Source: Monocercomonoides exilis (taxonomy: Eukaryota; Preaxostyla; Oxymonadida; Polymastigidae). From it: a DNA stretch of 64,000 nucleotides. This document shows, one piece after another, positions 1-9,300 of this stretch (position 1 is its first letter; every line of letters begins with the position of its first letter). The stretch lies in contig LSRY02000007.1 in the NCBI GenBank assembly GCA_001643675.2, positions 1,504,001 through 1,568,000 of the forward strand. Reading direction: 5' to 3'. The translations under genes and the position numbers were made by a program. Under the pieces are notes generated by a model. The model ran no database searches. It was not told the DNA's origin and saw only the letters and a program-made list of their open reading frames with translations.

Positions 1-850
1 TCTACTTGCAGATCGGCTTCAATGCAGCATATTGCTGAAGACGGCTTCACTTCCACAACGTCTAAGTCGTACGGTTTTTTATTATAGAGAATGCGTATTG
101 TGGATCCAGCCGTAAGCGCAGTGAAAGATCGTAAAGAATATTCCAGTCTTCACATTTATAACAATTATTTAAAAACATCTGAACTTGTAATATCAAAAAA
201 AATTAATATAGCATACACAGCTTTTGGATTTGTGATATCATAAAATGTTCTTGAACGAGGTTGAAACTTGACATATTTCCCAGAAGGCAATCTACATCCT
301 TTAACCTCGATTTTCTGCCCTTCGGCAAGCCCAAGTGATTCCATCATCTTTTTTCAGATAAAAAGTTAAACCAATGATATTAAATGTAAATGTAGCATAC
401 CCAAAAAGGCATGTATATTTGATTTTGGCGCGCTGAAAACTCATGAACGCCAGCATGGATTTTTAGTCCAGTAATTCTATTTGTAAGCTCAAACATCAAT
501 GGCTTTCTTGGGTCAAGGAGATCCGCTAATTGTTCTAAAACAATTGCTGGTAAAAATACTATTATTTTCAATTTATGTAATAAGCTGCAGCAATATGTTA
601 AAAACAGAAACCTTTTCCCGTTTGTTCCATATCTTGTTTGTCAACCAACGCATAGCAATGTGCAGTATACGTTGCAGAAAAATCTGTTACGCTTCGAAGA
701 GCTGGACGGCGTCCAGCTGCCATCATTCCACTTGCTCCCAGAAGTTGATGAAATAATCCAAAACTCTGTTTTTGTGCAAAATGAAAAATGCAATCATAAA
801 AACATGTAAATGTTCAATTAATAAAACAAAAATTCTGTACATCAAACCAT
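1..850 (-). CDS. UFD1: UFD1 homologue, 5' part (C-terminus off the left edge)
   Basis: Ubiquitin-fusion degradation protein 1, the partner of NPL4 and CDC48/p97 that delivers ubiquitylated substrates. Proposed exons: 850-848 (ATG only), 765-612, 558-401, 347-217, 147-1. All introns are GT-AG and the frame is continuous. The joined product starts MSFGLFHQLL and aligns with the UFD1 double-psi beta-barrel. Family-like stretches are TGKVFLPAIVLEQL, YMPFWMMESLGL, GKYVKFQPRS, DITNPKAVLEYSLRSFTALT and KPSSAICCIEADLQV. The initiator exon is an inference: the ATG is followed at once by GTTTGATG, a common donor here. If it is wrong, translation would start at the in-frame ATG at 726. The C-terminal tail lies outside the window. 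The call is firm; the first exon is less so. Confidence 0.9.
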
Positions 851-1282
851 GTTCTTCTTGGATAATTAATCCGAAATGAAAAAAATAAAACAAATTTGGG
901 TGGTCCTTTAATCATTAATAACTTACTAGTTTGAGTTAATTGCTAAAAAACTTTTCTGCTTCACCCGAGAATATAAGATCAGTTTGATAAGCATCGTAGC
1001 ATCAAATAAAACAAAAATCAAGGATCTTGCTTTCAAAAAATAAACTTAAAAAAAATGTTGTAATTATTAATTCGATTAAAAGCAGGAAAAGGTCTTTAGG
1101 ACTGGAAAAATGAAAAGTGTGAAGTGAAAAATCAAAATGTTTCCTCAGATTTGAAGTTTTTATATCATATAAAATTAAGTTTCGAGAAGAAGTTGAAAGC
1201 ATTTCAAAGAAAAGATGAACAGTACAAGCATTATTGACTTGTAGAGATTGAAACACATCTTAAATTAATTGGAGTATTTTTT
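851..1282. other. Intergenic spacer between UFD1 and PP4c
   Basis: AT-rich DNA with A and T runs and no open frame with recognisable similarity. It should hold the 3' end of the PP4 transcript and the promoter of UFD1, since both genes read to the left. I see no repeat or RNA gene in it. Confidence 0.5.
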
Positions 1283-2818
1283 TTAGAGGAAGTAATCAGG
1301 AGTTGCTTTCTTTGCGGGAACTCCACGAGAAGCTTGCGGTGCAGCATCAAATATCTTAAATGACCGTGCAAGAGACTCGTCAAACTCAAGTATGGCAGCG
1401 ATATTGCCACACCTTAATATGACATATATGAAATAAAATAATGAATAATAAATGTCGTTGATGAAAATATTATTATTATTGTTGTTGTTGTTTTATAATA
1501 CAAAGGGAAATTGAGAATATTAAATTTTCAAATGATTTTAAACACATAAATGAATAATAACATTTTTTTAAATGAAAGAAAAAAAGACAAACCGATAGCA
1601 ATAATTTGGAGCCGACCATACAGTCACAAGCGTGTCTCTGAACATATATTTAAATCCCTCCATCACCAATTGATGTGCCCTACAGATTAGCTCCACTTTA
1701 TTTGTTGAATTGAACTGGAAAAGAATTGAAGCACAATTAGGGGAAAAAAAATGCAATTTTATAACAAATATTTCAAAAGTCGATAATTTTTTAAAAAAAT
1801 CAATAGATAGGATAAGATAACAAACTTGATCAACAACATTCGCTCCAAACAAAAATCCAGCTCCACGAGGCGATAGACCCCATCCATCAATTTCTAAATA
1901 AATAAAATATTTCAAATGAATATTTATTGTCATTTTGTTTATTTATTACGGTTAAATTCGTTCAATAAAAGCGTTCTCAAAACAAACCATCTGGATCCGA
2001 CCAAAGCAAATCACACATGCTCCCTTTAAAACGACAATTATGAAAGATATAAAATCAATACAAAAATTAGCAAAACAAAAAAAGTATTCAAACCATCATG
2101 AGGAACTTCTAATTTTCTATCAATAACACGTATTTGATCAAGAGTTGTTAACGATGGACTTAGCCCTCCATGAACGCAGAAAATACGATCATCAACAAGG
2201 GCAGACAAAGAGAGATAATCAAATATCTCTGTGCAATATCTCCAAACATTTACAGATCCATATTTTCGAAGGCATTCATCGTAAAATCCATACACCTGCG
2301 TGATCTGCCTAGATTCGTGATTGCCTCGAATTAAAGTGATTCGTTCTGGATAGCGAACCTATTATATTTCAATGAAAATAATTATTAATGAGAAAATGAT
2401 AAAATACCTTCAATGCAAGCAGCAGGAGAAACGTTTCCACTGAGAAAAATCCTCTGTCGACGAAATCTCCCATGAACAAATAGTTTGTGTCTGGACATTC
2501 ACCACCAACAATGAACAATTCTTTAAGATCATAAAATTGTCCGTGTATGTCTCCACAAACCTTATTTAAAATAAAATAATAAAAAGAAGTTTCATAAAAT
2601 CGTGATAATGAAAGTAAAATATATTTTTAGTTTTATAATATCATCAAAAACAAAACATTATCTCACACTGTAACTGGAGCATCAACTTTCTGAACATTAG
2701 ATTCTTCTATCAAAATTTCTCGAGCTTTTGCGCATAGTGATTTGACTTCGGCTTCACTAAGATACTCGCATCGTTTTAATCGCTCAATTTGAGAATCAAG
2801 TTCAGATATTGATTCCAT
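1283..2818 (-). CDS. PPP4C: Serine/threonine protein phosphatase 4 catalytic subunit
   Basis: PPP-family metallophosphatase in seven exons: 2818-2669, 2560-2408, 2358-2094, 2023-1988, 1893-1826, 1714-1593, 1412-1283. The joined product is 307 aa, the usual PP4c length. Metal and catalytic motifs are intact: GDIHGQ (53-58), GDFVDRG (81-87) and GNHE (113-116). The [18 protein letters not shown] start and the stretch [13 protein letters not shown] favour PP4 over PP2A or PP6. The tail ends TPDYFL, the PP2A/PP4-type C-terminus whose last leucine is carboxymethylated in the family. One exon is only 36 nt. Donors include four GTTTG sites. PP4c works with regulatory subunits in DNA-damage, centrosome and splicing-related dephosphorylation; none of its partners lies nearby. 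Very confident. Confidence 0.96.
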
Positions 2819-3339
2819 TTATGAAATATAGTTATCACTGATCATGACAATTCTTAAAAACCTTCTGACTGTTGTATTCATGTGATTCAAGTTTATAAAT
2901 GCAGAAAATAATGAGACAAAAAGAAAATATGATTATCTGTGTTTTCAAAAATTTTTAAGATACATTCAAATAAACATATTAAATATATAAGATAATTATT
3001 AATTTGAAAATTGTTCAAAATAAAAATTGAAAGTTAAAAAAAATAACGCGTATTGAGAAGGTGAGCATTTTGATTTAAGAATTATAAAAATACACTAAAG
3101 TGGTTGGCTTGGCTCACAAAAAATGTATTTTATATTAATACAGTGTTTGTTTACAGAAATCAAAATTAATGACAAAAAACTTCAAAAACAAATAACAATC
3201 ATTTTATTGCAATTCAAAGTGAAGATAAAACGCGTAAAAAATAAAAGCTCAATTAATTGATTTTTGTTTTGAAACACGCATTTATATAATAAAGGGCGCA
3301 GGAATTTTTTATTTTGAGTTTTTCTTTGCATCCACGTCC
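2819..3339. other. Divergent intergenic region between PP4c and the first giant surface gene
   Basis: PP4c reads left and the giant gene reads right, so the promoters of both should lie in these 521 bases. The DNA is AT-rich with poly-A and poly-T tracts. I could not pick out a convincing core promoter element, RNA gene or repeat. Confidence 0.45.
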
Positions 3340-6300
3340 ATGGTGAGACGCTCCACCAGCGCAAAAGCTGCGTTCAATATTGCTGCATTGCTGTTGCTTT
3401 GTGTAAGATGCCTTAATGTTGAAGGTAACGTCAATGCACAAATTCTGCAAAAAAGGAGCGAGGAGATCCGGAACAGCATGTTGAGCAATGCACACGAAAA
3501 TGCCAAACGTAACAACAATTTTTCTATTCAGAGGGAAACGATTGGGAGCGCAGCTGACAATTGCATCTGCTGTGTTCAAACAAGTCTCAAAATCATCAAC
3601 AGCTCGTTGTGTGTGAGCCATCTCACCATGGCGCCTCTCCGTGAATGCACACTCCTCACTTCTCACCACCACTCATCCACCACCATTCGCTCCACCACCT
3701 GCCAGATCCACTCCCGCCACAACCACAAACACCACCCACTTTTCCTCTCTGCCCACAGCTACCTCGCCCTCACAAACTTCTCTCTCCAAATCCCTCAGCC
3801 AGCATTCCTCTCCTTCCCCCTCTTCTCCTTCCCTCCAAATTCCCTCTCTTCCGCTCACTCCCCAATCCCCTCCTTTTTCTCCATCTCCCATTCTTCCTTC
3901 TCCTCATTCATCTCCCTCATTCAGCCCTTCCTTTTTTCTCCTTCTTCCATTTCTCCTTCTTCTTCCCTTATTCATCTCCATCTCTCACACACACTCTTCA
4001 CCAACATCACCGCTGCACCACAATCCACACACACCATTCCTGCCATTCACACACACTCACACAACTCATTCACCGCAACAACCACCACAAACTCAAACAC
4101 AAACACCCATGCGAACACCCACATAATTCCCTCCTTTTCTCTTCATTTTTCCCTCTCCGTCCACTCATCCATCTTCCTCCACACTCACAACCCCATCGAT
4201 GGTGCCATTCTCCCCAACCTCAACAGCCCCTCCACTTCTCTCTCTGCCTTCAACTCCTCTTTTCTTCACCAAACACGTTCTTCACCAAATGATCTTATAA
4301 AGTGTAATGGATCCGAAGCTCAAAAATTAAAACTAGAAAGAAACTCCTCATTCAATCTGAATAGCTATCTCTTTGAATGGTGTGAATGGGAAAATACAAC
4401 TGGTGGGTCAAATCATGGAGGTGCACTTTATGTTGTTTGTTCAAATGCTAATCTCACAATTACTTCTTGTTCATTTTCAAAATGCGCAAGCAATGACCAT
4501 GGTGGAGCGTTATATAGTGAATGGTTGTTAAATGTCAATATCGCAAAATCCAATTTCACAAATTGTTCTGCGGCTCGTGGAGGAGCCGCTTATATCGGGT
4601 ATCCTCAATCAAATTCTGTTCGTGCATTCTCAGAAAACAGAGTGGAAAGTTGCAAAATAACAAGCAGTATTGGAACCGGTTGGTTTTTTGGACTAAATTA
4701 TAATCCAACAACTGTTCAATTTCAGTTTTCCAAAAGCAAGTGCATTTCAAATTCTGGTGGAGATTCTGCTGGATCTTTAACACTCAATAATCCTCCTTCT
4801 TCGAAGCCAATTCAGTTTTCAATCGTTGAGAATCAGTTTATCAATAACATGTTGAATGCTTCTTCTTCATTTGGAGGTGCTGCCATTTACTGTTATGCAA
4901 CTTATTCCTGGATGAATGGAATTAAATTCATCACGTTCTGCTTCTTCGATGGCAATACTGCCACAAATGGAAGAGGGAATGATGTGTTCTTCAACGGAAG
5001 TGATATCACCCAATCTCCTTTTGAAAATTGTGGCTCAACAACTCCATCAAAAAGAGTATGGAATGCTGGAACAGCTGATAACGCCAATTTCAATGGCTGG
5101 CTCCCATTTGTAATGCCAAATAAAATAGTTGCCAACAGCGGATCAGATATTGATGCCTGCGGCGAAGCAAATAAGCCATGTGCTACCATTGAGTATGCCC
5201 TCTATGGATTTGGTTTTTTCAAAGAAGCTTCACTTATCCTCCTCCACTCCACATTCACTCCAACTCAGACACTCACTTTCAATGCCCCAAATACAATAAT
5301 CACCGGAAATGGTACAACTGCCCCCACCATCGCCTCCAGTGGCATTCCCCAACCAACTTCTTCATCCTCTCCCTCATCATCGACATCTTCTTCACCAGAT
5401 CCATCTGCCTCGTCTGCCCTCTTCCAACAGACCCAGGGCTCCCTCACAGTCTCTGCCCTCGCCATCGCCCACAACTCCACAAACACTATCACCCCCATCC
5501 TCTTCCACCTCTCCGATAACTCCCCTTCCCTCAACCTCAACACAACCACCATCACCGGAACAACCTCCATAACAATAAAAACTCCCCTCTTCTTCCTCAC
5601 TGCTGGCTCCCTCGCCCTCAACCACACAGCAATCACCAGTCTCACCCTCAGCAGCCAGAGCATCTTCCACCTCACCTCCCTCACAAATCCCCTCACCATC
5701 AACTCCTCCAACATCACCCACATCACCTCCACAGCCACTCCAGCCAGCTGTGTCCTCTCCTCTGCCACCTCCCCTGCCCTCTCCCTCTCCCTCACCAACT
5801 GCACCATGACCAACATCAACTCAGAACAGTTGAACCAACAGACTGCCACCGATGGCGGGTGCATCTCATTCGCCTCATCTGCCTCTGACAATACGTTTTC
5901 AGTGAGCAACACCATCTTCTCCAGCTGCTGTGTGAGCGAGGATACAAATTCTGGAGGAAGAGGCGGTGCTCTCATGATCGAGTTCAATGAAGGCTCACAA
6001 TTGTCAGAATCCTCCTTTTCCGTTACAAATGTGATGTTTTCAGGCAACAAGGCGAGTGTCGGAAGAGATATGTATTTTGTGTGCGAATCATTTGTCGCTT
6101 CTGTGAAAGAGCCCTTGTTCGCCTTCATGAAAAGCATCACGCAGAAAGACAACTCGATTGTTGGACATGACAGAACAGAGGAATTCGGAGATTGGGATGT
6201 GGACTTGTTCATATTTCTGGACGGATATAAAGCTGACAAGGTGTTTATCGATGGAACATCTGGGATCGAGGTATTGTATTGTGGGATTGAAAAGGTGCCA

Positions 6301-9300
6301 TGCAAGAGTGTGGACTATGGGGCAGGGCATCTGAAGAGAGCACAGAACATAATAGAAGAAATTGTTGTGTGTTCGAAATCGACAGTAGCTGGATGTTTGG
6401 ATGTGGGAAGAGTGCTTATAAAAGCAAAAACTGAGACAATTGTGGAGATTGAATGCCAAAGAGAAGCGAGTGGGTCCGAAGAATCCATTCTGAAGACAGA
6501 ATCACTGACAGAAATGGAGTTCATTGGGATTGTTGTTCCATCGAATTTTGAGAGGACAATCACATCAGTGATCGGATCAAGCACTCAAAATGGGGAGTTG
6601 CACATGAAGAACTGCATGATGAGTGTGGTTGGAGGGAAGGAAAACACAATTGAATTTTCCTTGATCAAATCGACAGGGAAGATGGTTGAACTGGAGTTTG
6701 TGACGATTTCAGAAGTGAAATCATCTGTCTCGCTGTTTTCATTTTCACTTTTCTCATCAAATGTGAATGAAGGAGAAAGTGAAGAAAAATGCAAAGTGAA
6801 ACTGTTGAATTGTTCAATGGAAGGATGCAGTTTTGCAGAGCGTTCATTTGGTGAATCTCCATTGATGATATCTTCTTCTGTTTTGTTTGAAAACAGCAAC
6901 TTTTCAAATATTGAGAACACGGGCAGTGGAGAAGGAGGTGTTGCAAGAGTCACATTAATAAATGACGAAGTTTTGGTTATTAAATCAACAAATGCGTCAT
7001 CTTGTTCGCTTTCATCGAACAATGGAAAAGGAGGGTTTTTGTATTTGGATTGCCAAAATTGTTTGGAAGAAAAGCCTTTTCTTTTGGAAACAGCTTCGTT
7101 TATGAACAACAAAGCTTCCATTGGAAAAAACGTGTTCATTTTGGGAAAGGATTTGAATAGTTCTGTGACAAATAATTCATTCAAATTTGATTATTCCTCA
7201 ATGATAAATGACAGCAATTTGTTTGTTGGAGGCGATAGCTTTCATTCAAACAAAGATTTATTCATGTTCCTCGTTCCATACAGCTCGTTTGAGATATTTA
7301 TCTCATCGAGTGGATTTGATGTTGCAAGATGTGGAAGTGAAGAAGAGCCATGCAAAACGGTGTGGAAAGGGATGGAAAACATGGAAAAGGGAACTGGAAA
7401 TAAAACTATTCAGGTTGAAGGATCAACTGTTATTCGAGATTCATTCAGTATGTCCAATTATCAGATCAAAAAGAGTGTGAAGATGGGAGAAGAGAATGTG
7501 AAAGCAACTTTGAATTTTGAAAAGGCAATTGGAAGCCAACCGGAATATTTCATGGTAAATGATATTCATCTTGAATTGACAAATATCCAACTGAAACTGT
7601 CAACTGGATTTGACAATTCAGCCAAAACAATGATTTCAAACAGAAAAGGTGAGTTGACAATTACTGGATGTTCATTCCATTCAGAAGCGGGAGTGAACAA
7701 TGGGTTCAATTGCGTATTTGTGGATGCAGTTGGAGGAACTGTAGATGTGAATGATTTGACGATGGAATCATGCAATGTTGGAAACAGCATTTTTGCCATT
7801 CACGATGCTGGAGTTTCAGTCCATTTGGTGAATGTTCGAGTGAAATCGTTGAATGAAAGCGGAGGTTGCTTTTTGTCAATCAAGAAATCCGAACCAGGAT
7901 TGAAGACAAATGAAGGAGAAAATGAAGAATGTGAAAATATTGAGATTGACAATTCATCATTTTCAGGAGTGAAGAGAAGCGATAATGGAGCAAGCATTTT
8001 GGAGTCAAAGAGCGATAAAAAGATTTGTTTGGTTGTGAATTCGAGCAACATCACAGAAGACAAAGCAGAAATAAGTGAAAAAGGAGGGGCGATCTTTTTC
8101 ACATTGGGTGCATCTGGCTCAATGAAGATGGTTTACTCAACAATCAGCCATTGCAGCTGCAACGACAGCACGGGAAGAGGTGGAGGGGTGTTTTTGGCAA
8201 CAAAGGAAAGAGGAGAATTGTATTTTTCATTTGTGGGGATGAAGTTCAGTGCAAACACAGCAAGTGTGGGGAATGATATTTTCATTGAGTGTTTCAACAT
8301 CACATCTCAGATCAATGAAATGCAATTTCGGTTTGATCTTCGAGAGAATCATTATTCGCGAATTAATGCAATATATGGAAGAGATTCATGCGATTATTCA
8401 AGCGACACTGATCTTATTGATTTTGTGACAATTCATCAGGGTGACACGATCATTGTGAGCAGTGTGAATGGATCGAATGAGAGGCAATGTGGAGCAAGCA
8501 CACTTCCATGTTATTCAGTTGATTATGGGTTGATGCATCTAACTTCAGATTTCATGAGTGTTATGATTGTTGTTGAAGAGAGTGTGATTGGTGATGAGAT
8601 TAATCTGAAGGAGATGAGTTTGAGTTCGAAGAGCAGAGAAAATTGTGAAGTTGAAGTGAAATCAGGAATGACAAGAACAAGAGAGGCATTGGTGATGACA
8701 ACAGGAACAGTTTCATTGGTGAGAGTGAACTTTGTGTTTGATTCAAATTTTGCTTCCACACATGATTCACTGATCTCACCAGAGGGAGGGATTCTTGAAG
8801 TGATGAATTGCTTGTTCACAACAAAACAATTGATAGAAGGAGTTAATGCAGAATTTACAAATATTCAATTCCACATAATAAAAATGGCAAAAGGAGAATT
8901 ACAACTTGATGGATGCTCAATATCAAATCTTATTCTTCAAAAATCTTCAATATATCTATCATCATCACTTCCATCAGTGATTTATTTGTTTGAGATATTC
9001 AATTCAACAATTAAAACTTCTCTGATTGATATTAATGAATGCGGGCAATTAACAATCAAGGATTTCAACACAGAAAATATCACAGTTGAAGGAAATGGAG
9101 AATCACTGATATCTTGCTTGTCAATGAAAAAGACGATGCAATTGACAAATTGCACAATAGGCGGAGTCGGTTCAAAGACCAAAAAAGGGAAATTGATGAA
9201 ATTGGAGAATTGTTTGGATGTGAAAACGGATAGTTGCATTTTTGATGGAAGTTTAAAGGAAAGAAATGAGAAGCAGTTGAATATTGAAGAAGAGAAGTGC

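Noticed and set aside
1283-2818. PP2A or PP6 catalytic subunit for the phosphatase gene
   Set aside because: The N-terminal sequence and the exact 307-residue length match PP4c. The TPDYFL end is PP2A-like, but the rest is not.
3652-5935. Idea that the C-rich segment is an inverted insertion of normal G-rich module sequence
   Set aside because: The plus strand encodes clear family motifs and aligns in the same orientation with the pseudogene. The reverse strand gives no solenoid or boundary motif.
5265-6305. A 346-codon open frame on the minus strand inside the first giant gene
   Set aside because: It lies opposite the C-rich cassette, where minus-strand stops are rare. The plus frame carries the family motifs (CGEANKPC, NxT sequons), and the minus product shows none.
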